A stretch of 10,333 nucleotides of DNA from Fischerella sp. (GCA_026419705.1 JANZYY010000148.1:1-10333); one strand, 5' to 3'. Shown: positions 1-5,339, counted from the stretch's first letter. Program-made: numbers and translations. Notes: generated by a model not told the origin, from the sequence alone.

Positions 1-4
1 TCGC

Positions 5-37
5 TCGTCGGCAGCGTCAGATGTGTATAAGAGACAG
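5..37 (+). other. Illumina Nextera (Tn5) adapter left on the contig end
   Basis: Bases 5-37 match the 33-base Nextera read-1 transposase adapter. Bases 19-37 are the 19-base Tn5 mosaic end AGATGTGTATAAGAGACAG, and bases 5-18 are the sequencing-primer part. Genomic sequence resumes at base 38, in the middle of topA. Bases 1-4 (tcgc) lie outside the adapter and are also unlikely to be genomic. This is a library artefact, not a natural transposon end, and should be trimmed. Confidence 0.98.
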
Positions 38-240
38 ACATACACCGGTTCAAAGTCGGCGTCCACATTTACCCCGAGCTGCGCCCATTTTTCCCCTTTG
101 ATGCTGGCGGGAATTTCGCTAGCCGACTGGGGTAGGTCACGCACATGACCCATAGACGCCTCCACCCGATAGCTTTTTGGTAGGTAGTTGCGAATGGTAC
201 GAGCTTTGGTCGGAGATTCGACGATGACGAGAGTTGACAT
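38..240 (-). CDS. topA: DNA topoisomerase I, N-terminal fragment (cut by contig end)
   Basis: Type IA topoisomerase, which relaxes negatively supercoiled DNA through a transient 5'-phosphotyrosine single-strand break. Reading the minus strand from ATG at 240 gives 67 complete codons before the adapter junction. The protein begins MSTLVIVESPTKAR, the first strand of the Toprim domain; Glu8 sits where E. coli TopA has its catalytic Glu9. GHVRDLP follows at residues 31-37, and the fragment ends ...VDADFEPVY, typical of cyanobacterial TopA. Full-length proteins of this family are several hundred residues longer, so the active-site tyrosine and C-terminal domains are missing here. The cause is the assembly end, not gene decay. 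No Shine-Dalgarno sequence is visible before the ATG, only an A-run on the plus strand (T-run on the mRNA strand). It is divergent from the gene at 718. Confidence 0.95.
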
Positions 241-257
241 GGAATTTTCAAAAAAAA

Positions 258-284
258 AGAATAGCTGCTAAGCTAAACAGTCAA
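258..284 (-). promoter_or_regulatory. Possible topA promoter
   Basis: On the minus strand TTGACT (284-279) and TATTCT (263-258) are separated by 15 bases. This spacing is short for a housekeeping promoter, and it would leave a leader of only about 10 bases. A perfect TTGACA (312-307) lies further upstream but has no good -10 partner at 16-18 bases. Weak call from sequence alone. Confidence 0.25.
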
Positions 285-356
285 ATTGAGATAATTGAGA
301 GCTAGATGTCAAGATTATCAGTCACTAAACATATGTGATTTCATCCTCACACAAAC

Positions 357-396
357 TGCCCGCCTGTAAAATCCCTTAAAATTACAGCGTAGGGCA
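357..396. other. Imperfect hairpin of about 13 base pairs
   Basis: TGCCC (357-361) pairs with GGGCA (392-396), and CTGTAA (364-369) pairs with TTACAG (382-387). G362 and C363 can also pair with T390 and G389 if two single-base bulges are allowed. The loop is 12 bases. A second hairpin follows, TTTCCC (420-425) with GGGAAA (434-439). Neither is followed by a T-run, so they are not obvious terminators. They could be part of a small RNA or a DNA-level site. Confidence 0.4.
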
Positions 397-552
397 ATTG
401 CCACTTGTTGCAGGTAATTTTTCCCAGAGGGTAGGGAAAGCGGAACTGTGGATTTTTCAGTTATCTCAATCTTTAACTTATCTCAAGCATAATTGGCGAG
501 TGTAGTTTTCAAAATTCCCCTTTGTGGGTGATGCTGGGGTAGTATCAGCAGT

Positions 553-584
553 GGAAGAGTAGAGGAGTGCAAGAGTGGAGGAGT
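553..584 (+). repeat. Four tandem degenerate octamers (RRARGAGT-type)
   Basis: GGAAGAGT, AGAGGAGT, GCAAGAGT and GGAGGAGT follow one another without gaps, then two TTTTGAA units at 587-600. Purine-rich tandem octamers and TTTTGAA runs are common low-complexity filler between cyanobacterial genes. No function is implied. Confidence 0.6.
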
Positions 585-667
585 AATTTTGAATTTTGAA
601 TTGTTCATTTCCCCGATTTCCCCATCTGGCCATCTTCTTCCAAGGTTGTGCCAAAATAAAATCTAAT

Positions 668-698
668 TTGTGAGCGTCCGTAACACGGGCTGTATAAC
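668..698 (+). promoter_or_regulatory. Possible promoter for the gene at 718
   Basis: TTGTGA (668-673) and TATAAC (693-698) are separated by 19 bases. Transcription would start near 705, just before the AGGAG ribosome-binding site. If right, the GTG at 670 cannot be the start codon, which agrees with choosing ATG 718. Confidence 0.3.
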
Positions 699-717
699 AC
701 TCGCTAGGAGAAAAAAT

Positions 718-1011
718 ATGCAACCAATTCGTCAGGGCGACGTTATTCTAATCCCTGTACAACTATTTGAGGGGCAAAAGCTACCACATTTGACTTTGGC
801 GGAAGGTGAAGTGACCGGACACAAACATCGCATCATTGAGGGACAAGCAGAATTATACGAAAAAAATGGTACCCTCTACCTGCGCGTCTTTTCATCAGCT
901 GCGGTACTTGCCCATGACGAACATCAGGCAATTTCTATTCCTCAAGGGACGTGGATGGTACGAATTCAAAGAGAATATGAACCTCAAGGTTGGCGGTATT
1001 TAGCTGATTGA
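718..1011 (+). CDS. Small conserved protein of unknown function (97 aa)
   Basis: The ATG at 718 is chosen because AGGAG (706-710) stands seven bases before it. The frame also opens at GTG 670, but those 16 extra residues (MSVRNTGC...) look non-native. The protein starts MQPIRQGDVILIPV, has TGHKHRIIEG in the middle, then AHDEHQAISIP, and ends QREYEPQGWRYLAD. From memory, a family of about 100-residue bacterial proteins shares this pattern (QGDV near the start, GHxH, HxEH, REY-P near the end), with no function that I can name. The paired His motifs could bind a metal; that is inference only. No signal peptide or membrane segment is visible, so it is probably cytosolic. It is monocistronic: 948 bases separate it from the next gene. 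Confidence 0.85.
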   Translation: MQPIRQGDVILIPVQLFEGQKLPHLTLAEGEVTGHKHRIIEGQAELYEKNGTLYLRVFSSAAVLAHDEHQAISIPQGTWMVRIQREYEPQGWRYLAD

Positions 1012-1032
1012 AAAGCATTTTTTTGAGATTGC

Positions 1033-1040
1033 GCGATCGC
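1033..1040. repeat. HIP1 octamer GCGATCGC (first of ten in the window)
   Basis: Highly iterated palindrome 1, characteristic of many cyanobacterial genomes. Exact copies start at 1033, 2511, 2791, 3238, 3307, 5325, 5406, 7239, 8213 and 9411, both inside and between genes. The density of about one per kb supports a cyanobacterial host and shows that the metal-ATPase and sigma regions share the same signature as the housekeeping genes. Confidence 0.95.
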
Positions 1041-1306
1041 ATGATTGAGTTTTTATGGTTGCAAATTCTGCATCTGTTTGCTCTGTAACGCAATATCTAG
1101 GTAAGTGGTGCGTTAACGCAGTGTACGCATCCTCCTAGCCTTTGATGCTAAAATCAACACTCTGCATTGGGGAATTGTGCGGATATATCTTGAGGGCAGT
1201 TCCATATCAATTGAATTTGTAAATTGAATTTTTCTTTCACCCTCTCTCAAAACTCAAAACTAACAAAAAATTATGAAGAAGACAGAGAGCAGATGGCAGC
1301 TACGAT

Positions 1307-1406
1307 CTCCTTAAATAAATTTAGGAGTTTCAACCAAGAATGCCTTATTTCTTCGCACTACCTATCTCGAAATAAATTTTTTGTTTCTCCATAAATGAAT
1401 TTATGG
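1307..1406. repeat. Cluster of AAATAAATTT-type palindromes
   Basis: Three related palindromes lie within 100 bases. The first is at 1307-1327 (CTCC-TAAAT arms pairing with ATTTA-GGAG, one bulged T). The second is a degenerate core AAATAAATTT at 1370-1379. The third is at 1389-1406, CCATAAA pairing perfectly with TTTATGG around a TGAA loop. The shared flanking TCTC plus AT core suggests one repeat family at different stages of decay. Confidence 0.5.
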
Positions 1407-1442
1407 GCTTGTATCCTTCAAGGGCAAACAAAGGTGCAATCG

Positions 1443-1475
1443 GTAGAGACGCTTCAAACAGCGCGTCCGCTCTAC
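1443..1475. repeat. Inverted repeat GTAGAGACGC...GCGT-CCG-CTCTAC
   Basis: GTAGAG (1443-1448) pairs with CTCTAC (1470-1475), and ACGC (1449-1452) pairs with GCGT (1463-1466); CCG (1467-1469) is bulged. An outer AAAGGT (1430-1435) can pair with ACCTTT (1489-1494). The arms resemble the GTAGAGACG...CGTCTCTAC palindromes scattered through Nostoc-type genomes, so this is probably a diverged repeat copy. It is not a tRNA: no anticodon arm or conserved T-loop fits. Confidence 0.5.
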
Positions 1476-1829
1476 TGGATGCCCTCGAACCTTTGCCTTC
1501 CCATCAAGTCGGTCATCATCCCTAAGATATAATTAGCAGATTTTCCAAGATTTGGTTCTTTCATCGCTCGCAGAAACTACAAGTTTGAAAAGGCTCTATA
1601 GTTATTTATCCAATGTTGATGATGTTGATCGGTAATCTGAATTATTGCAACTATCAAGGCTGTTAGTATTAGCTTGACAATCCAGAATTGACAGCTCTCA
1701 AATGGGTGTCAAATGGGTGTGCAAACCTAAATGATTGTTTGAGTTTGAGCATAAATTATGATAATAGTTTTAATCGTAAAAAATCATACATTTTCGCTCA
1801 AAACATCGCATAACAGGGCAAATTCAGCC

Positions 1830-1856
1830 TTGCTGAAATAGAAATTATGTTAAAAT
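1830..1856 (+). promoter_or_regulatory. Probable promoter of the RRM gene (extended -10)
   Basis: TTGCTG (1830-1835) stands 15 bases before TAAAAT (1851-1856), which is preceded by TG at 1848-1849, giving an extended -10 (TGTTAAAAT). Transcription would begin near 1863, leaving a leader of roughly 95 bases. Long leaders are known for cold-regulated cyanobacterial rbp genes. Confidence 0.45.
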
Positions 1857-1914
1857 GAAAATGGAGAAGTAATTCGGTGGTGATGTTCTTGTTTTTGTTA
1901 AAAATTGCAAGTGG

Positions 1915-1955
1915 CTCTCCGGATGAACGTCTCTGCACAATGAATTTCTGGAGAG
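1915..1955 (+). promoter_or_regulatory. Leader hairpin that pairs with the Shine-Dalgarno of the RRM gene
   Basis: CTCTCCGGA (1915-1923) pairs with TCTGGAGAG (1947-1955): nine consecutive pairs including one G-T. The 23-base loop is 1924-1946. The 3' arm contains GGAGAG, the ribosome-binding site four bases before ATG 1960, so translation would be blocked while the stem is closed. Control through the 5' leader is known for rbp genes of Anabaena; the particular switch proposed here is inferred from pairing only. Confidence 0.55.
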
Positions 1956-1959
1956 ATTA

Positions 1960-2274
1960 ATGTCTATCTACGTAGGTAACCTATCCTACAGCGTGACCCA
2001 AGAGGAACTCAGTGATGTATTTTCTGAGTATGGCACTGTGACGCGAGTTCAACTCCCCACCGACCGGGAGACGGGTCGCGCCCGAGGCTTTGGTTTCGTA
2101 GAAATGGAATCAGAAGCTTCAGAACAAGCTGCCATTCAAGCTCTGGATGGTGCTGAATGGAAAGGTCGTGTAATGAAAGTTAATAAAGCAAGACCACGGG
2201 AGGAAAAAAGCGGGCGCTCTAGCGGTAGTAGCTGGGGTAGAAGTAACAGTGGTGGATACTCTAGACGCTATTAA
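1960..2274 (+). CDS. rbp: RNA-binding protein, RRM domain, cold-shock RbpA type (104 aa)
   Basis: A single RNA recognition motif followed by a short flexible tail. RNP2 is IYVGNL at residues 3-8 and RNP1 is RGFGFVEM at 42-49, both with the aromatic residues that stack on RNA bases. The RRM covers about residues 1-80. Residues 81-104 are rich in Gly, Ser and Arg and end SGGYSRRY, as in the glycine-rich class of cyanobacterial Rbp proteins, which act as RNA chaperones and often accumulate in the cold. The ATG at 1960 follows GGAGAG at a tight four-base spacing, and that SD is sequestered in a hairpin. Several rbp genes in Anabaena are followed by rpsU; here no rpsU follows, and ndhB comes next after 378 bases. 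The paralogue (RbpA1, A2, etc.) cannot be decided from the sequence. Confidence 0.95.
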   Translation: MSIYVGNLSYSVTQEELSDVFSEYGTVTRVQLPTDRETGRARGFGFVEMESEASEQAAIQALDGAEWKGRVMKVNKARPREEKSGRSSGSSWGRSNSGGYSRRY

Positions 2275-2365
2275 GTCTTGAATAACACCATCAGTTCAAG
2301 CAAAAGAGCTATTGCCGAAAAGTAGAAGCAATCATATATTGTCAAGCACGATTTCATGCAGAAAC

Positions 2366-2404
2366 AGCAGTTCAGTATCTAACTGATCTGCTTATTATTT
2401 ATTT
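2366..2404 (+). terminator. Probable terminator of the RRM gene
   Basis: AGCAGTTCAGT (2366-2376) pairs with ACTGATCTGCT (2382-2392) around a five-base loop: ten pairs with one T-T mismatch. The stem is followed by the T-rich run TATTATTTATTT (2393-2404). The interrupted T-tract makes it weaker than a textbook intrinsic terminator. Confidence 0.5.
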
Positions 2405-2413
2405 AGATAAAAA

Positions 2414-2456
2414 TTAGTTAGTGGTTAGTGGTTAGTAGTTAGTAGTTAGTGGTTAG
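2414..2456 (+). repeat. Heptamer tandem repeat (TTAGTGG/TTAGTAG)
   Basis: TTAG at 2414-2417 is followed by five heptamers: TTAGTGG, TTAGTGG, TTAGTAG, TTAGTAG, TTAGTGG (2418-2452), then TTAG. Short tandemly repeated repetitive (STRR) heptanucleotides of this kind are a recognised feature of heterocyst-forming cyanobacteria. Copy number is prone to slippage, so the assembled length may be unreliable. Confidence 0.85.
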
Positions 2457-2652
2457 TTTTTCTAAACAACAACCAACAAAGAAAAAATAACAGGTTTTGG
2501 CTGTAGCATCGCGATCGCTAAATTTAAGCATAATTTAATTTGATGGTATCGATCCCGTAATACAAACAGGTTTACGAAACTTTAGTAAAAAACACAATAG
2601 AATTAACACAGTTAGTTCCTTAATCTCTAAATAGCCAAAACCTATACAGCTC

Positions 2653-4215
2653 ATGGATTTTGCTAATGTTGCATCCCAGTTGAATGCTGGAACGATATTG
2701 CCAGAGGGAATTGTAGTCTTTACCCTCTTAGGGGTTCTGATAGTGGACTTGATTTTGGGGCGGAGTTCGTCACGCTGGATTGGATATCTGGCGATCGCGG
2801 GTCTATTTGCCTCAATCATCGCCCTATATTTTCAATGGGATAGTTCCAATCCCATCTTCTTTGCTGGTGCTTTTAACAGCGACAACCTCAGTATCGTGTT
2901 TCGCGGTATTGTGGCTTTGTCCACTGCTGTAACAATTTTGATGTCAATTCGCTACGTCGAACAAAGTGGCACCGCTTTAGCAGAATTCATAGCAATTTTG
3001 CTGACTGCTACCTTGGGAGGGATGTTCCTGTCAGGGGCGAGCGAGTTAGTGATGATTTTTATCTCCCTAGAAACCCTGAGTATCTCTTCTTATTTGCTCA
3101 CAGGTTATACCAAGCGCGATCCCCGTTCTAACGAAGCAGCGCTGAAATACCTATTGGTTGGTGCTGCAAGTACAGCAGTATTTTTATATGGTGTTTCCCT
3201 GCTGTATGGTTTGTCTGGAGGACAAACAGAACTACATGCGATCGCCAATGGTATTGCGACAGCAAACCTGGCTCAATCTTTGGGTGTGGTAATTGCCTTA
3301 GTGTTTGCGATCGCAGGTGTGGGCTTCAAAATCTCTGCTGCACCCTTCCACCAATGGACACCAGACGTTTATGAAGGCGCACCCACCCCAGTAATTGCCT
3401 TTTTGTCTGTGGGTTCCAAAGCTGCTGGTTTCGCCCTTGCCATTCGTTTGCTAACAACAGTTTTCCCTCTTGTTGCCGAAGAATGGAAATTTGTCTTCAC
3501 CGCCCTTGCCGTGCTAAGTATGATCTTGGGTAATGTAGTTGCCTTAGCACAAACCAGCATGAAACGGATGCTAGCTTACTCATCCATTGCCCAAGCTGGG
3601 TTTGTGATGATTGGCTTGATTGCTGACACCCAAGCCGGATATGCCAGCATGGTATTTTACCTGTTGGTCTATCTATTTATGAACCTGTGCGGCTTTACCT
3701 GCGTGATTCTGTTTTCCCTGCGGACGGGAACTGACCAAATTGCCGAGTACTCTGGTTTGTATCAGAAGGACCCACTGTTGACGTTAGGTTTGAGCATTTC
3801 TCTGCTATCCTTAGGTGGAATTCCACCCTTAGCTGGGTTCTTCGGGAAGATTTACCTATTCTGGGCTGGTTGGCAAGCAGGTCTTTACTGGTTAGTCTTG
3901 TTAGGATTAGTCACTAGCGTCGTCTCCATCTACTACTACATTCGCGTAGTTAAGATGATGGTGGTTAAAGAACCTCATGAAATGTCCGATGCTGTGAAGA
4001 ATTATCCCGCAATCAGTTGGAATTTACCTGGATTTAGACCTTTACAAGTGAGTTTAGTGACTACTTTGATTGCCACTTCCATTGCTGGGATTTTATCGAA
4101 TCCGTTATTTACCCTGGCTAACAATTCCGTCACCGATATCCCTACTTTACAAGCTAAAGCAGTTGATAGCACACAGGTAAGTGCGATTTCTGTTGAGCAA
4201 ACAGAGGGACTGTAG
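2653..4215 (+). CDS. ndhB: NAD(P)H-quinone oxidoreductase subunit 2 (NDH-1 subunit NdhB)
   Basis: Antiporter-like membrane subunit of photosynthetic complex I (NuoN homologue), which takes part in proton pumping, cyclic electron flow around photosystem I, respiration and CO2 uptake in the thylakoid membrane. The 520-residue length is normal, and hydrophobic helices run through most of it. Key polar residues of the family are visible by motif context: Glu140 in SLETLS, Lys165 in EAALKYLLVG, Lys226 in GFKISAAPFHQWTPDVYEGA, and Lys256 in LSVGSKAAGF. The start MDFANVASQLNAGTILPEG matches the usual cyanobacterial N-terminus, so ATG 2653 is accepted although no good Shine-Dalgarno precedes it. The C-terminal tail after about residue 485 is hydrophilic and variable. 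It is monocistronic in this window, with a terminator 150 bases downstream. Confidence 0.98.
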   Translation: MDFANVASQLNAGTILPEGIVVFTLLGVLIVDLILGRSSSRWIGYLAIAGLFASIIALYFQWDSSNPIFFAGAFNSDNLSIVFRGIVALSTAVTILMSIRYVEQSGTALAEFIAILLTATLGGMFLSGASELVMIFISLETLSISSYLLTGYTKRDPRSNEAALKYLLVGAASTAVFLYGVSLLYGLSGGQTELHAIANGIATANLAQSLGVVIALVFAIAGVGFKISAAPFHQWTPDVYEGAPTPVIAFLSVGSKAAGFALAIRLLTTVFPLVAEEWKFVFTALAVLSMILGNVVALAQTSMKRMLAYSSIAQAGFVMIGLIADTQAGYASMVFYLLVYLFMNLCGFTCVILFSLRTGTDQIAEYSGLYQKDPLLTLGLSISLLSLGGIPPLAGFFGKIYLFWAGWQAGLYWLVLLGLVTSVVSIYYYIRVVKMMVVKEPHEMSDAVKNYPAISWNLPGFRPLQVSLVTTLIATSIAGILSNPLFTLANNSVTDIPTLQAKAVDSTQVSAISVEQTEGL

Positions 4216-4240
4216 TGGTTTGCCAAAGCAACTTTGCGGG

Positions 4241-4282
4241 GTTTGTAGTTGGCGCTTTCGCGCTCAAGCGCTAACTACAAAC
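4241..4282. repeat. Palindromic repeat in the ndhB 3' region
   Basis: GTTTGTAGTTGGCGCTT (4241-4257) pairs with AAGCGCTAACTACAAAC (4266-4282) around an eight-base loop: 17 positions, all paired if one G-T is allowed. There is no T-run after it. The GTTTGTAGT...GCGCTT arms resemble dispersed palindromic repeats often found between cyanobacterial genes. As RNA it would protect the ndhB transcript 3' end. Confidence 0.7.
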
Positions 4283-4365
4283 AATACTTACCCAGCAATT
4301 TTGGTTTGGTGGAGTAGTAGGTTTTATTGCAAATATTGGCTCTGTTCACAATTTGCAACTAAGAT

Positions 4366-4391
4366 GCCTGACATTTGAGTCAGGCGTTTTT
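4366..4391 (+). terminator. Intrinsic terminator of ndhB
   Basis: GCCTGAC (4366-4372) pairs perfectly with GTCAGGC (4379-4385) around a six-base loop, followed by G and five T (4387-4391). This is a textbook rho-independent terminator, 150 bases after the ndhB stop, and it separates ndhB from hupE. Confidence 0.88.
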
Positions 4392-4401
4392 GCATAATAT
4401 A

Positions 4402-4464
4402 CTTTGCGCTTTTGTGCCTTGGTGGTTAGAAAATTTTGAAACACCAAGACACTAAGACACAAAG
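4402..4464. repeat. Imperfect long inverted repeat (CTTTGTGTCTTAGTG type)
   Basis: The left arm 4402-4427 (CTTTGCGCTTTTGTGCCTTG...) and the right arm 4440-4464 (...CACCAAGACACTAAGACACAAAG) are reverse complements with several mismatches, around a short AT-rich centre. The arm sequence belongs to a recurrent cyanobacterial intergenic repeat that I recognise only by pattern. Confidence 0.6.
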
Positions 4465-4564
4465 AGTATTTGAAGATTTGCGTCAATCATTGAACAAATA
4501 TAAAGCTGTCGCCGTTACATCAGTATGGCTGCATAATATGCGGTAATGTCTAAAAGTTACATTG

Positions 4565-4632
4565 GCTTTGGTGGCTAACTTTGAGCGAAAGCAACTACCT
4601 TGTGCTTGTGGAAGCTAAGACACCACCGATGC
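4565..4632 (+). promoter_or_regulatory. Candidate structured leader of hupE
   Basis: TTGGTGG (4568-4574) pairs with CCACCGA (4623-4629). The stem is extended by GC (4565-4566) with GC (4631-4632) across a T-T mismatch. Inside it are a GCTT-GTGG-AAGC tetraloop hairpin (4604-4615) and a small GC-GAAA-GC element (4585-4592, GNRA loop), giving a possible three-way junction. It ends about 30 bases before the start codon. It lacks the cobalamin riboswitch B12 box and the NiCo riboswitch motifs as I know them, so it is only a foldable leader until shown to be conserved. Confidence 0.35.
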
Positions 4633-4661
4633 GCTGACAACCCTAAATTGGGAGATATCAA

Positions 4662-5339
4662 ATGTCAAATATTCAGCTTTACTCTTCAAAGCAAACAAAA
4701 TTATCATCACTGCCTATAGGAAAGCTTTATATAGGAATTGCTGCTGTAACTTGCTTAGGACTATTGAGTGCGGTTAATCCAGCTTTAGCCCACCACGCTT
4801 TGGGTGGTAAAGTCCCATCTAATTTTTTTGAAGGGTTTATATCTGGGTTAGCACACCCAATTATTGGACTCGATCATTTTGCGTTTGTGGTAGCTGTTGG
4901 TTTACTCAGTGTTGGACAGCAAAATAGTTTTTTGATTCCTGCTGCTTTTGTATTAACCGCAATGGCGGGAACAGGAATTCACGTTCTCAAGTACGATTTA
5001 CCCTTTCCTGAAATCATCATTGCTTGCTCTGTGATTGCTTTCGGGGTGATGCTGGTACTGTCTCGCAAACCCAATTGGTTGGTACTGTTGGGGTTGGGCG
5101 CAGTTGCAGGCTTATTCCACGGTTACGCCTACGGTGAGTCGATAGTTGGTGCTCAAATGGCGCCATTGGTTGCTTATTTGGCAGGCTTTACTGTCATCCA
5201 ATACGTAGTTGCTATCGGTGCTTTGCTAGTTGGTAATGCTTTCAGCAGCAGATTTGGTAGCACGAAAATGCTGCGCCTTGCTGGTTTGGTCATTTCTGCT
5301 ATTGGTGCTGTATTTCTGACTAGCGCGATCGCTGGTTAA
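4662..5339 (+). CDS. hupE: HupE/UreJ-family membrane protein, probable Ni/Co transporter
   Basis: A 225-residue protein with a signal peptide: hydrophobic core about residues 21-40, predicted cleavage after Ala-Leu-Ala (41-43), leaving a mature N-terminus that starts HHALGG. The two HupE/UreJ signatures are present: HPIIGLDH at residues 65-72 in the first helix and FHGYAYGE at 152-159. His107 (GTGIHV) is a further possible ligand. Hydrophobic segments indicate about six helices after the signal peptide. Family members import nickel or cobalt, supplying hydrogenase, urease or cobalamin synthesis; the metal cannot be told from sequence. GGGAG (4650-4654) sits seven bases before ATG 4662. It stands alone between ndhB and a metal-exporting ATPase, with 351 bases to the latter, so they are probably separate transcripts. 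Confidence 0.9.
   Translation: MSNIQLYSSKQTKLSSLPIGKLYIGIAAVTCLGLLSAVNPALAHHALGGKVPSNFFEGFISGLAHPIIGLDHFAFVVAVGLLSVGQQNSFLIPAAFVLTAMAGTGIHVLKYDLPFPEIIIACSVIAFGVMLVLSRKPNWLVLLGLGAVAGLFHGYAYGESIVGAQMAPLVAYLAGFTVIQYVVAIGALLVGNAFSSRFGSTKMLRLAGLVISAIGAVFLTSAIAG

Larger units (their letters stand above)
241..717. other. Intergenic region between divergent topA and the gene at 718
   Basis: No convincing gene. It holds the topA promoter region, two neighbouring hairpins (357-396 and 420-439), the 9-base motif TTATCTCAA at 461-469 and 478-486 with an inverted copy at 286-294, a run of four degenerate octamers (553-584), then two copies of TTTTGAA (587-600). A minus-strand open frame here (478-723) has no family resemblance and crosses these simple repeats. 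Confidence 0.7.
1012..1959. other. Long intergenic region with palindromes and short ambiguous frames
   Basis: This stretch holds 948 bases with no gene I can defend. In order it contains a HIP1 site (1033-1040), the 12-base palindrome TGCGTTAACGCA (1109-1120), a 10-base direct repeat AATTGAATTT (1209-1218 and 1222-1231), a cluster of AAATAAATTT-type palindromes (1307-1406), a nested inverted repeat (1430-1497), a tandem 11-mer (1699-1720), and the promoter and leader of the RRM gene (from about 1830). Between about 1345 and 1564 short frames occur on both strands: 1395-1532 (+) encodes 45 residues, 1472-1564 (-) encodes 30 residues, and a second minus frame ends at 1345. They overlap, so at most one can be real. 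Confidence 0.6.
2275..2652. other. Intergenic region between the RRM gene and ndhB
   Basis: No gene is seen. It contains a small hairpin just after the stop (CTTGAA 2277-2282 with TTCAAG 2295-2300), a likely terminator at 2366-2404, the heptamer array at 2414-2456, a HIP1 site at 2511-2518, and an AT-rich segment before ndhB without a clear promoter. Confidence 0.6.
4216..4661. other. Intergenic region between ndhB and hupE
   Basis: No gene is seen. In order it contains a 17-bp palindromic repeat (4241-4282), the ndhB terminator (4366-4391), a second long imperfect inverted repeat (4402-4464), and a leader segment with paired elements (4565-4632) ahead of the hupE ribosome-binding site GGGAG (4650-4654). 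A convincing hupE promoter could not be picked; TAATAT (4534-4539) is a possible -10 without a good -35. Confidence 0.6.

Noticed and set aside
19..37. Natural Tn5-type transposon end
   Set aside because: The mosaic end is preceded by the synthetic Nextera primer sequence and sits at the contig edge, so it is library adapter.
69..251. A 60-residue minus-strand frame over the start of topA
   Set aside because: It is an out-of-frame shadow of the TopA N-terminus, which reads clearly in another frame from ATG 240.
670..717. GTG start at 670 for the small protein at 718
   Set aside because: No ribosome-binding site stands before it, the added residues look non-native, and AGGAG is well placed for ATG 718.
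1421..1497. tRNA-like look of the segment with GGTAGAG and, on the other strand, GGTTCGA
   Set aside because: The cloverleaf cannot be closed on either strand: there is no 7-bp acceptor, no anticodon arm and no correct T-arm. A diverged palindromic repeat explains it better.
2414..2456. CRISPR-like array
   Set aside because: The seven-base units follow without spacers; this is a tandem heptamer, not repeat-spacer structure. No CRISPR array or cas gene exists in the window.
2535..2819. A 94-residue minus-strand frame overlapping the ndhB start
   Set aside because: It is antisense to ndhB codons and has no ribosome-binding site or family resemblance.
4181..4378. A 65-residue plus-strand frame after ndhB
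   Set aside because: It overlaps the ndhB end, runs through a palindromic repeat and stops inside the terminator; it does not look coding.
4441..4661. Cobalamin or NiCo riboswitch before hupE
   Set aside because: No B12 box, no GCCACTG core and no NiCo consensus elements could be found; only generic pairing is present.
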